Positions 9,292 to 16,951 of a stretch of DNA of 64,000 nucleotides are shown in pieces. Each line of letters starts with the position of its first letter. Position 1 is the stretch's first letter. The stretch spans positions 3,224,001 to 3,288,000 of the forward strand of contig NZ_CP062983.1 of assembly GCF_015500095.1 (NCBI RefSeq). Direction: 5' to 3'. Origin of the DNA: Phototrophicus methaneseepsis (GTDB lineage Bacteria; Chloroflexota; Anaerolineae; Aggregatilineales; Phototrophicaceae). The translations under genes and the position numbers were made by a program. A model generated the notes under the pieces. The model was not told the DNA's origin. It worked only from the letters and a program-made list of their open reading frames with translations, and did not search any database.

Positions 9292-10311
9292 CTAAGAGAT
9301 ATCCAGTGTATATTCCGGCTCAAACCCGATGACCCGTCGCGCTTTGCGGTTGCTCACCAGAGTTTGCGCACCGATGAGGTCCTCTCGCCAGATGTTAACA
9401 TCTGGGAAGAACAGGTCTGTCAGGGTGTGTGTTTCATACATGAGGCTGTTGGTCTCATTGTTGATGAATAACGGATGGGCGCCTATAAAATCTGCCGTTA
9501 ATGCCTTTTCGACAGCCTGGGCTGCGTCATAAACGTGAACGTATGACCATAAATTGAATCGGTCGAAGGCATACGCATTGAATAATAAGGTCTCGGGCGC
9601 ATCTGGCGCGGGGGATGTGTGGCGGCGGGGCGGATATTCCATCATGCGATCATGTCTGAAAGTTAGGACCTGCTTGCGGGTCGCTTGCAGACGGTCCTCA
9701 CGCTCCACTTGCGGCAATTTTGCGAAGTCGTCAAGGAATTGGCGCATTTGCCGCATACGATTCAGGAATGAATCATCGCTGAAAAGGGCGGGCCTATAAA
9801 CCGCCGGGAAGCGCATCGAGACGCTGTTGATGCCATCGCGCCGCCAATAATATTCTGCTATTTCTTCCGCAATATGCTTGGAGAACGAATAAGCGTCCGT
9901 CGTTGATGAAGGGTGTTGTTCGTCAATCGGGAAGTAAGCAGGTTCGAAATCAACGAGGTTCCAGGCGCAGCCAATGGCATTGATGGAGCTTGCCTGTACG
10001 ACGCGTTTAATGCCGGATTTCGCAGCCGCCTCGAAGACGTTAAACGTCCCGACTGTGTTGACCCGGTAGACTTCTTGCCCCGGAAATGCAACCGGGCTGG
10101 CAATGGCTGCCATGTGGACGACGGCATCGCTTCCTTGCGTATGTTGCAGCAGGCTCTCCATATTGTTGACGTCGCAAGTGCTATAAGCTTCGTCATCAAC
10201 CTCTGATTCAGGCACAATATCAATACGATGAATCGTGTGCCCGCTCTGGCGCAAGCGTGACGCGATTGCGCTGCCGATAAAGCCTGCACCTCCAGTGATC
10301 AAAATGTGCAT
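9292..10311 (-). CDS. NAD-dependent epimerase/dehydratase (possible uronate dehydrogenase)
   Basis: This 339-residue extended short-chain dehydrogenase starts with a Rossmann NAD site, ILITGGAGFIGSAIA, followed by Asp-Asn motif TCDVNN, VVHMAAIASP, a catalytic Ser stretch VVQASSINAIG and the YSFSK (YxxxK) active-site pair. Related proteins include UDP-sugar epimerases and uronate dehydrogenases; its place as first gene of an operon with a mannonate-dehydratase-like gene suggests oxidation or reduction of a uronic acid derivative. It overlaps nothing and starts with a clear ATG. A hairpin separates it from the upstream aldo/keto reductase, so it may have its own promoter. Confidence 0.83.
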   Translation of the reverse strand: MHILITGGAGFIGSAIASRLRQSGHTIHRIDIVPESEVDDEAYSTCDVNNMESLLQHTQGSDAVVHMAAIASPVAFPGQEVYRVNTVGTFNVFEAAAKSGIKRVVQASSINAIGCAWNLVDFEPAYFPIDEQHPSSTTDAYSFSKHIAEEIAEYYWRRDGINSVSMRFPAVYRPALFSDDSFLNRMRQMRQFLDDFAKLPQVEREDRLQATRKQVLTFRHDRMMEYPPRRHTSPAPDAPETLLFNAYAFDRFNLWSYVHVYDAAQAVEKALTADFIGAHPLFINNETNSLMYETHTLTDLFFPDVNIWREDLIGAQTLVSNRKARRVIGFEPEYTLDIS

Positions 10312-10381
10312 TCAACAAACCTAGCCTAATAATCGTTTAAACAGAGCGTGCAGAATATCATCTCTAATGCACTAAATGAAA

Positions 10382-10408
10382 GTGGGCTACCAAACCCTCG
10401 TAGCCCAC
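10382..10408 (-). terminator. Hairpin terminator after the aldo/keto reductase
   Basis: GTGGGCTAC and GTAGCCCAC form a perfect 9-base stem around a 9-base loop. On the minus strand the stem is followed by TTTCATTT, so it can act as a moderate terminator between the aldo/keto reductase gene and the sugar-acid operon. Confidence 0.6.
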
Positions 10409-10450
10409 ATTATCTTTGCATGGAATATTGTTCCCTGCATATGGCTAATG

Positions 10451-11449
10451 TTACCCGTTAGCCAGTATATCTTCAATCTGCTGCAATTCGTCATCGCTGA
10501 AATCGAGATTGTCCAAGGCAGCGACTGAGTCTTTAATTTGCTGCGAACGACTGGCCCCAATCAGGGCAGATGTCACTGTTTTGTGGCGCAGAACCCAGGC
10601 TAGTGCAAGTTGGGCCATATTTTGTCCACGCGCCTTTGCGATCTCGTTGAGCTTGCGGACCTTTGCAATTTGCTTTTCCGCAACTTCATCCCCCCAGTGG
10701 AAGCTGTTGCCAAGCTTTTCTGCACGAGAATCATCCGGGATTTCATTAATATACTTGTTGGTCAGGATGCCCTGACACAGCGGTGAGAAGCAGATGCAGC
10801 CCATGCCTTCGTCATCCAGGGCTTGCAGCAGGCCATCTTCAATCCAACGGTCGAACATGTTGTAACGCGGCTGATGAATCAAACAAGGCGTGCCCAGGTC
10901 ACGGAGGATAGCGGCAGCTTCGCGGGTTTGCTCCGGGCTGTAAGATGAAATGCCCACATACAGCGCACGACCACTACGGACGATATAATCCAGCGCGCCC
11001 ATGGTTTCTTCCAGCGGTGTATCTGGGTCTGGACGATGGCTATAGAATATGTCGAAGTATTCAAGGCCTGTGCGCTTGAGGCTTTGGTCACAGCTTGCGA
11101 TGAGATACTTACGTGACCCCCATTCACCATAAGGCCCAGGCCACATACGATAGCCTGCCTTGTCTGAGATGATGAGTTCATCGCGATAAGGCTTCAAATC
11201 TTCGCGCAGTACGCGCCCTAGTGTTTCTTCAGCGGAGCCAGGAGGCGGACCATAGTTATTGCCAATATCAATATGCGTAATCCCGAGATCAAAGGCTGTA
11301 TGCAGCATATCACGGGCATTTTCTAGTGGATCAATACCGCCGAAGTTATACCAGATACCCAGTGAGATTGCAGGTAAAAGCAGGCCGCTGTTGCCTGTGC
11401 GACGGTAAGTCATTGAGTCATAACGATTTTCTGCAGCTTTATAAACCAT
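10451..11449 (-). CDS. Aldo/keto reductase, YghZ (Gpr) type
   Basis: The 332-residue protein follows E. coli YghZ closely in pattern: RYDSMTYRRTGNSGLLLPAISLG, THIDIGNNYGPPPGSAEETLGR, DELIISDKAGYRMWPGPYGEWGSRKY and LEYFDIFYSHRPDPDTPLEETM. YghZ uses NADPH to reduce aldehydes such as L-glyceraldehyde 3-phosphate and methylglyoxal. The catalytic set is present as Asp and Tyr in DIGNNYG, Lys in DKAGY and His in YSHR. The C-terminal LIGASRSQQI segment binds the adenosine phosphate of NADPH. The start at 11449 fits the conserved N-terminus. It sits upstream of, and in the same direction as, the sugar-acid operon and may clear aldehyde by-products, but a hairpin separates them. Confidence 0.9.
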   Translation of the reverse strand: MVYKAAENRYDSMTYRRTGNSGLLLPAISLGIWYNFGGIDPLENARDMLHTAFDLGITHIDIGNNYGPPPGSAEETLGRVLREDLKPYRDELIISDKAGYRMWPGPYGEWGSRKYLIASCDQSLKRTGLEYFDIFYSHRPDPDTPLEETMGALDYIVRSGRALYVGISSYSPEQTREAAAILRDLGTPCLIHQPRYNMFDRWIEDGLLQALDDEGMGCICFSPLCQGILTNKYINEIPDDSRAEKLGNSFHWGDEVAEKQIAKVRKLNEIAKARGQNMAQLALAWVLRHKTVTSALIGASRSQQIKDSVAALDNLDFSDDELQQIEDILANG

Positions 11450-11574
11450 AGTTTGTATCTTCTCCAGATGCCTGATTTCAATTGAGTATAACCTTTTAGA
11501 ATGGCATGGTTATGCCCAATGGATTTAATGTTATATCAATTGGCACATAACCGGATCAATGTCATAGGATCGTG

Positions 11575-11602
11575 TTGACAGTGTGTAAATTAGCCTTATT
11601 TT
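11575..11602 (+). promoter_or_regulatory. Possible sigma-70-type promoter
   Basis: A consensus -35 hexamer TTGACA is followed after 16 bases by TATTTT, a usable -10 box. It points to the binding-protein gene that begins 129 bases downstream. The -35 match is perfect; the -10 and the long leader make this a modest call. Confidence 0.35.
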
Positions 11603-11730
11603 ACATCGCCATGGCATCATAAAAATCTTTTATCACATATGCCTATCTATATATTCCGTTGCATGACATGATATAGATGATCGCAAACAAGTTGTCTACA
11701 TAACAATATAAAGCGATAGGAGCTCTCAGT

Positions 11731-12954
11731 ATGAATCGTAGCCAGTGGACAGTTCGTTCGCTTGCGTTGGTTCTCGTTATTCCGGTTCTATTATCATCCA
11801 ACTTGTTTTTTGCCACTGCTATAAGTGCACAAGAAGCGGATGAGCAGCCTCCAATTGGTTTGTGGGAGGCTTGTCCGACACCACAAAACTTGCCAGAAAC
11901 AATCACAATCGGTGCACCACTAGGCCTGACGGGGCCGATTTCTGTCTATGGAGTTCCTCAACAGCAAGGTGCTGATATTGCCGTTGAGGAAATTAACGCG
12001 TCTGGTTATCTGGGCGAAAGCCAGATTGTCATGGCTTACGAAGATACGGAAGGCAATGCAGAGCAAACCATTGCTGCTATGACGCGCCTGATTGAAGACA
12101 TTGGCGTTCAGGCCATATTTGGCCCGTCTCTTTCTACAGAAGCATTTGCTGCAGATCCTATTGCCCAGGAAGCTGGTATCCCTGTGATGGGCGTCACCAC
12201 ATCAGCAATAGGTATCCCGGAAATGGGGGATTTCGTCTTTAGGGGTAACTTGCCGGAGCATGTCCTGATTCCCTTCATGCTGGATGAAGTGATACCTGCA
12301 CTAGAAATTGAAGATGTAGCGATTCTATATGGTGACGATGATGATTTCACAATCAGCGGTTATGACGTCTTTATCGAAGCCCTTGAAGACCGGGATGTAA
12401 CCATCTTAGGAGAAGCTACCTTTGCCAGGGGCGATATCGATTTCAGCCCACAACTAACAACTCTCTTAGCGGAAGAGCCTGATGCGCTTCTTGTCTCTGC
12501 GTTAGCATCAGAAGGCGTTCAGATTATCCTTCAGGCGCGGCAGCTTGGTTATGAAGGCCCGATCCTTGGCGGTAATGGCTTCAGTACGCCTGATGTGATC
12601 GAACAGACAGGTGAAGCTGGCAATGGCCTGATCGTCGGCGCATCCTGGAATGTGGGGCAGCAGGACCCTACAGAGAGTAGCTTACGCTTCGTGGAGAAGT
12701 TTGAAGAAGCGTATGAATATGCGCCGGATCAATTCTCTGTACAGGCTTATACAGCGATGTGGCTCTTCGCTACGGCTATCCGCTGCACGGATTCTGTAGC
12801 AGGTGAAGATATACGTGATGGTCTTCTCGCTATTGAAGATATGGAGACGCCCTTGGGCGAATTCAGCTTTGATCCTATTGGGGAACCTATCCATCAGCCA
12901 GTTGTCCAGGTTGTTGAGGATGGACTGTTTGCACTCTTTAATCCAGAAGAGTAA
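11731..12954 (+). CDS. Branched-chain amino-acid-type (Peripla_BP_6) substrate-binding protein
   Basis: This 407-residue secreted protein begins with a Sec signal peptide (charged start, hydrophobic core to about residue 28, then ISAQEADEQ). The mature part has the type I periplasmic-binding fold of Leu/Ile/Val-binding proteins: TIGAPLGLTGPISVYGVPQQQGADIAVEEINA, VMAYEDTEGNAEQTIAAMTRLI, IFGPSLSTEAFAADPIAQEAGIPVMG and YGDDDDFTISGYDVF. In uptake systems these deliver amino acids, amides or aromatic acids to a LivHMGF permease. No permease or ATPase genes lie next to it and it has its own terminator, so it is an orphan component. AGGAG sits 8 bases before the ATG, which fixes the start. Confidence 0.9.
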   Translation: MNRSQWTVRSLALVLVIPVLLSSNLFFATAISAQEADEQPPIGLWEACPTPQNLPETITIGAPLGLTGPISVYGVPQQQGADIAVEEINASGYLGESQIVMAYEDTEGNAEQTIAAMTRLIEDIGVQAIFGPSLSTEAFAADPIAQEAGIPVMGVTTSAIGIPEMGDFVFRGNLPEHVLIPFMLDEVIPALEIEDVAILYGDDDDFTISGYDVFIEALEDRDVTILGEATFARGDIDFSPQLTTLLAEEPDALLVSALASEGVQIILQARQLGYEGPILGGNGFSTPDVIEQTGEAGNGLIVGASWNVGQQDPTESSLRFVEKFEEAYEYAPDQFSVQAYTAMWLFATAIRCTDSVAGEDIRDGLLAIEDMETPLGEFSFDPIGEPIHQPVVQVVEDGLFALFNPEE

Positions 12955-12981
12955 AGTTTAGCGCTACCCATAATGAGCAAG

Positions 12982-13019
12982 AGAGAGGCACATCGCTTAG
13001 CTTAGGATGGGCCTCTTTT
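12982..13019 (+). terminator. Intrinsic terminator after the binding-protein gene
   Basis: AGAGAGGC with CATC on the left pairs with GGATG and GCCTCTTTT on the right, leaving a small A-rich mismatch, and is followed by a T run. It lies about 30 bases after the stop of the upstream gene. Confidence 0.7.
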
Positions 13020-13088
13020 GCTATCTGCAATATGGGTATTTAGGATATTGATTGAAGATATTGATTGAAGTAGGAGTCTATTGAATTA

Positions 13089-14129
13089 ATGGTTACAGAA
13101 AAACCGATTGAGTTATGGGCCTTTCTTGAAAACTCAGATTTCCAACGCAAGAAAGATGGCCAGATTGTACGTCATGATGAGGTGGCGCTTATCCGTCATG
13201 ATGAATTTCTTGATAGTGATTATCAATTATTGACCGAAATTGGCTGTGTTGGCGTGCGTGATGCGGCTCGCTGGTATGTGACACATACTGGACCCAACCA
13301 ATTTGACTGGACCTGGTTAGATCGCGTGGTCGCAGCAGCAGAAAAATATCAGCTCAAGCTCTATCTTGATCTCTGGCATTATGGCTATCCAGATTGGTTA
13401 GACCTGATGAGCCCTGACGCTGTTGAGCAATTTACGGACTTCGCCCGGCAGATTGCGCTCCGCTATCCTTCGCTGGAGTACTGGTGCATTGCCAATGAAC
13501 CCAGCTTATTGGTTGATTTTGGCGGCTTTGATGGGCGTTGGAGCCCGTTTTTGCAAAATCAGGCGGATGAGCTGCGGCGGCAAATCGCCAGGATGATTAT
13601 TTCAGCTTCGCGAGCTGTCCTCGAAGTAATCCCTAATGCACAACTCGTCTTGCCAGACCCATGGCATGCACCGGGCCGCTTTAGTGAAGATGAGCAGGCA
13701 GCCGTACTGGATATGGTCATGGGGCGGCGTGAACCTGAATTGGGTGGTGCGTCTGAGCTTGTTACCGTTGTGGGTTTGAATCACTATCGTGATTCGACCT
13801 TGCCCCCTTTGCACAAGCTCTTCCTCAATGCGCGCAAGCGCTGGCCGGATAAGCCCATCTGGTTTACGGAGACATCCGGTCCCCCGGAAGGTTGGCAGCA
13901 GTCGGAGTGGTTTTGGTGGATGCTCGCGGAAACACGACTTGCTAATTTAGAAGGTGCGGATATTCCTGTCCTGACATGGGCGCCTGCATTATCTATGTAT
14001 GATTGGGTTGATGAAACGAAACATCTCCCAAACGGCATCTGGAAGTTAGAGCCAGATGGCACACGCGTTCCCAACGATTATATGCTGGAAGCAATCGAAC
14101 TGGCGCGCGAATACGGTTATCTGCGCTAA
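13089..14129 (+). CDS. GH1/GH-A-type beta-glycosidase-like protein (cytoplasmic)
   Basis: The 346-residue protein has no signal peptide. It reads as a single TIM-barrel glycosidase: RWYVTHTGPNQFDWTWLDRVVAAA, LYLDLWHYGYPDWLD, LEYWCIANEPS (the NEP motif with the acid/base Glu), VVGLNHYRDS and IWFTETSGPP (the likely nucleophile Glu). These strand ends resemble GH1 and neighbouring clan GH-A families, but the length is shorter than the usual GH1 (about 450 residues), so it may be a distinct small branch. The substrate cannot be read. It follows the orphan binding protein in the same direction after a terminator and is itself followed by a strong terminator, so it is probably a single-gene unit. 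Confidence 0.78.
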   Translation: MVTEKPIELWAFLENSDFQRKKDGQIVRHDEVALIRHDEFLDSDYQLLTEIGCVGVRDAARWYVTHTGPNQFDWTWLDRVVAAAEKYQLKLYLDLWHYGYPDWLDLMSPDAVEQFTDFARQIALRYPSLEYWCIANEPSLLVDFGGFDGRWSPFLQNQADELRRQIARMIISASRAVLEVIPNAQLVLPDPWHAPGRFSEDEQAAVLDMVMGRREPELGGASELVTVVGLNHYRDSTLPPLHKLFLNARKRWPDKPIWFTETSGPPEGWQQSEWFWWMLAETRLANLEGADIPVLTWAPALSMYDWVDETKHLPNGIWKLEPDGTRVPNDYMLEAIELAREYGYLR

Positions 14130-14163
14130 GTTAACAGCTGACAAAGTGAAAGACTAACGTGAT

Positions 14164-14193
14164 AAGGGCTGTGGGTAATCCACAGCCCTTTTT
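14164..14193 (+). terminator. Intrinsic terminator
   Basis: AAGGGCTGTG pairs perfectly with CACAGCCCTT around GGTAATC and is followed by TTT. It closes the glycosidase gene about 35 bases after its stop codon. Confidence 0.85.
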
Positions 14194-14299
14194 ATGTTTC
14201 GCCCTAAATAGTCACATGAAAAGTGAACCTGAGAGGGAACTGCTTAATATATAGAGTGTGAAGCTTCGCTTTTTGCTAACAAATGAGCCGGAATGGCCT

Positions 14300-14869
14300 A
14301 TGGATAAAAATCAGGAACGTCATGCAATCAATCAGCTAAAAAAAGGTGATGTCAATGGATTGGCTTCGCTCGTTTATGCGTATCAGCACCATGCTTTGCG
14401 CACAGCATATCTTGTGACGCAGGACGCGCTAATTGCCGAAGATGTTGCTCAAACGGCTTTTGTGAAGGCGTACCAGCATATTGAGACGTTCGATATATCA
14501 CGGCGTTTTTTGCCATGGTTTTTGCGCATCGTCGTCAATCTATCTGTACATACGATGAAGAAACAGGCGCGCATTTTGCCGTTAGATGCAGCAGAAGAAA
14601 CAGGCAATTTTACAATCGAGCATCTGCTTTCGGATGCGATGCCAGACCCTGAAAATGAGGTCGAAGCGCGGGAGCTGCAAGAACAGATTCACACACTCTT
14701 AAAGCAGCTCTCGCCAGAAAAACGGGCCGTTATTGTCTTACGCTACTATGTAGACCTGACAGAAACTGAGATGTCTGATTTGCTGGAAGTACCACCTGGC
14801 ACCATCAAGTCGCGTCTGCATACAGCCCGCCAACAACTCCGTCGATTGCTCACTTTAAATTCTACATAG
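14300..14869 (+). CDS. ECF-type RNA polymerase sigma factor
   Basis: About 190 residues with both ECF sigma regions. Region 2 shows ALRTAYLVTQDALIAEDVAQTAFVKAYQHIETFD with RRFLPWFLRIVVNL, which contacts the -10 element and core polymerase. Region 4 shows LSPEKRAVIVLRYYVDLTETEMSDLLEVPPGTIKSRLHTARQQLRRLL, a helix-turn-helix for the -35 element. There is no extra C-terminal sensing domain. I prefer the ATG at 14300 (MDKNQERH); a GTG 14 codons upstream is possible and no strong ribosome site decides. The next gene starts 17 bases after the stop and encodes a membrane protein that fits an anti-sigma partner, so the sigma factor is probably held at the membrane until a signal arrives. Confidence 0.88.
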   Translation: MDKNQERHAINQLKKGDVNGLASLVYAYQHHALRTAYLVTQDALIAEDVAQTAFVKAYQHIETFDISRRFLPWFLRIVVNLSVHTMKKQARILPLDAAEETGNFTIEHLLSDAMPDPENEVEARELQEQIHTLLKQLSPEKRAVIVLRYYVDLTETEMSDLLEVPPGTIKSRLHTARQQLRRLLTLNST

Positions 14870-14886
14870 TGATAAAGGTGTGGAAA

Positions 14887-16035
14887 ATGAACGAAAACAC
14901 ACTCCATCGTATTCTTGATGATATTGGCAAACAAAATATACCCCAGGACGTGGATATATATCCTGCTATCGAGGCAAGGCTAACAGCCCATTCAAAGTGG
15001 CGTTTCAGTTGGCGTGTTATGTCTTCACGCCTTGCGGCCAGCGTGTTAATAGGCGTCCTGTTTTTGGCGACGACAGTCTATGCCGTTACCCAGCTCAACA
15101 TGAATGATCCTGGCTTGCAAGAAAATATGGTCACGGTGCTGGGGTTATCGCAGACTGTGGACGATATGACTGTGACGCTTGACTGGGCTTATGCTGATGC
15201 GAACCGCATTGTGGTGGGTTATTCTGTGCGAGGTGATGAGGAGATATCCTCTGAGGATTGGCGACCTCATCTCAGGTTGACAGATAGCACAGGGAGGCAA
15301 TATCAACCTGTGCTAGGTTTTGGCGCGAACTGGCTCACTTCACAGAAGTTGACGAGTGGGGCATACTTCGACGCGCTGCCCATTGAAAATACGCCTGAAT
15401 CGCTGGATTTGCGCTTGAGCATACAGGCCGCTTTTGTCTTTGATTTTACTGTGCCCTTTGTTGCTGGTGTACGCCTGGAGGGCCTACCTCCTGTTGAGGT
15501 GGCTGGGCTGCAGGCAAGTCTCGAATGGGCTATCATTGCGCCGTCAATGACACGTACTTACATCTGCTACGAAGTGCCTGATGATCCGCTCTGGGCGGTC
15601 AGTGGTGCTAATGTTGAGCTCTCCTTTGATGATATCCCTGTTGCGCACGGTGGGACCGCACATCATCCCATGGGGGGGCCGCGTCTACAGGATGGTCGTC
15701 AATGCCAGGAAGATCTTTTTCTGACAACTTACAATGAACGGCCACAGACGTTAACATTAACGATCATCAGCCTACACACGCCCCATCGCTATAGTCAGGA
15801 GAACATGCATCGCGCGGCTGAAATCCTGGGGACTTATGGCATTGAGGCGGATGTCATCCTCAATGAAGCGCAGGAAGAAGAATCCTATATGCTGAATATC
15901 CCGAATCCGCCACTAGACGAGGATTTATTCGACAAGGCATGGGAAGAAGCAATGGCGAATATGGGAGAACCTCTATCAGGGGAGCGTATCAACGGTCCCT
16001 GGCAACTGCAGGCTGAGGTACCAAAAGAGCGTTAG
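14887..16035 (+). CDS. Membrane protein, probable anti-sigma partner (DUF4179-like)
   Basis: This 382-residue protein has a short cytoplasmic N-terminus (MNENTLHRILDDIGK, about 40 residues), one transmembrane segment (about residues 46-66, RLAASVLIGVLFLATTVYAV) and a large outer domain of beta-rich character. The layout, with ECF sigma immediately upstream, is that of membrane anti-sigma factors of the DUF4179 kind, where a cytoplasmic tail binds the sigma factor. The tail lacks the His-Cys zinc motif of classical ZAS anti-sigma domains, so the role is inferred from context. The ATG at 14887 has AAGGTG 8 bases upstream and is preferred to an ATG at 14869. A 12-base-stem hairpin follows the gene. 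Confidence 0.65.
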   Translation: MNENTLHRILDDIGKQNIPQDVDIYPAIEARLTAHSKWRFSWRVMSSRLAASVLIGVLFLATTVYAVTQLNMNDPGLQENMVTVLGLSQTVDDMTVTLDWAYADANRIVVGYSVRGDEEISSEDWRPHLRLTDSTGRQYQPVLGFGANWLTSQKLTSGAYFDALPIENTPESLDLRLSIQAAFVFDFTVPFVAGVRLEGLPPVEVAGLQASLEWAIIAPSMTRTYICYEVPDDPLWAVSGANVELSFDDIPVAHGGTAHHPMGGPRLQDGRQCQEDLFLTTYNERPQTLTLTIISLHTPHRYSQENMHRAAEILGTYGIEADVILNEAQEEESYMLNIPNPPLDEDLFDKAWEEAMANMGEPLSGERINGPWQLQAEVPKER

Positions 16036-16045
16036 TATTTTAGAA

Positions 16046-16076
16046 CTAAGAGGAGCCTGTTTAAGGCTTCTCTTAG
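16046..16076 (+). terminator. Long hairpin between convergent genes
   Basis: CTAAGAGGAGCC pairs with GGCTTCTCTTAG (one G-U pair) around a TGTTTAA loop. There is no T run, so it is a weak terminator or a message-end stabiliser for the anti-sigma-like gene. Confidence 0.5.
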
Positions 16077-16087
16077 GGTAGATGCGA

Positions 16088-16486
16088 TTAGGTAGCGTGA
16101 GCTTTATCAATATAACGATAAACTTCTGCAAGTGACGTCACAAATATAATGCTGGACTTTGATGGCATAATATTCTGCAAAATGCTCGAAAAACGCTTCA
16201 TCAGGGCTAGCTTAATCGTCTGGTTAGGTTCTGTTTTGGGGATGATAAAGACTTGTTTTAAATTTGTTGGCTGGTTCGCCATGGCTGTTCTGAAGTGCAT
16301 TAGAGAGTTGCCGTCTGGCAAACCTGCTTGATCTTCAATGACGAGATTCACTCTGTGGTGAGCATGTAAAACGACGTTGTGAGCGTAGTGGATGCTATCG
16401 TAAAATTCGCTCCAGCTAACATGGTCTATAAACCGAATCCTCAGGATTAGTTGTTCCTTATCTAACCACTCGACTTCAAATGCCAT
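16088..16486 (-). CDS. Hypothetical protein with STAS/SpoIIAA-like appearance
   Basis: I do not recognise a named family. The 133-residue protein begins MAFEVEWLDKEQLILRIRFIDHVSWSEFYDSI, a beta strand, a helix with paired aromatic residues, and then VNLVIEDQAGLPDG, a strand and loop. The middle and end (VFIIPKTEPNQTIKLALMKRF, IIFVTSLAEVYRYI) alternate strands and helices, which suggests an alpha/beta STAS- or SpoIIAA-like fold, an inference from pattern only. The ATG at 16486 has AGGA 6 bases upstream; a longer frame can begin at a TTG (16597) but without a ribosome site. A near-perfect palindrome lies about 120 bases upstream of the chosen start. It stands alone on the minus strand. Confidence 0.6.
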   Translation of the reverse strand: MAFEVEWLDKEQLILRIRFIDHVSWSEFYDSIHYAHNVVLHAHHRVNLVIEDQAGLPDGNSLMHFRTAMANQPTNLKQVFIIPKTEPNQTIKLALMKRFSSILQNIMPSKSSIIFVTSLAEVYRYIDKAHAT

Positions 16487-16603
16487 TACATATCCTGCTG
16501 CCAATGTGTCCACTATGTTTTTATAATACGCCTCGTTATATTCAATATGTGTTGAAGTTGTGTAATTTTTATTTATATTTGGTTTATACGGAAGCAAAGG
16601 GAG

Positions 16604-16632
16604 AGCAATAAGTCGAAATTTCGCTTATTGCT
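16604..16632. repeat. 29-base near-perfect palindrome
   Basis: AGCAATAAG, one unpaired T, the self-complementary core CGAAATTTCG, and CTTATTGCT together form a 29-base inverted repeat. It lies upstream of the minus-strand hypothetical gene and 320 bases from the divergent MFS gene, and could be an operator or a cruciform-forming element. The surrounding stretch 16633-16951 is AT-rich and shows no coding frame I trust. Confidence 0.6.
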
Positions 16633-16951
16633 GTGCTGATTATTTTCTGAAAGAAATTTGGGAACTTTGAAAAGTTAAATATTGGCTCAGAGTTGACTGA
16701 TGAAAGATGATCAGCTACTTCAAAAATGTCCGTCTAGCAACGACCATAAGGCCCTTTAGAAGTGGCTGCTTTATGACCATAAAGAAAAGTAAACTTATTA
16801 TCCTCATATGTAGAGATCAAGCACTATCAGGACTAGGATGGTCTATTGTTCGTATGGGAATATCGTAGCATACTGAACGTTTGTTGGAACCTATTTTATC
16901 TGATACATCTATCGTAAACAGCCCATACGGGTAGATACAAAGACAACATCC

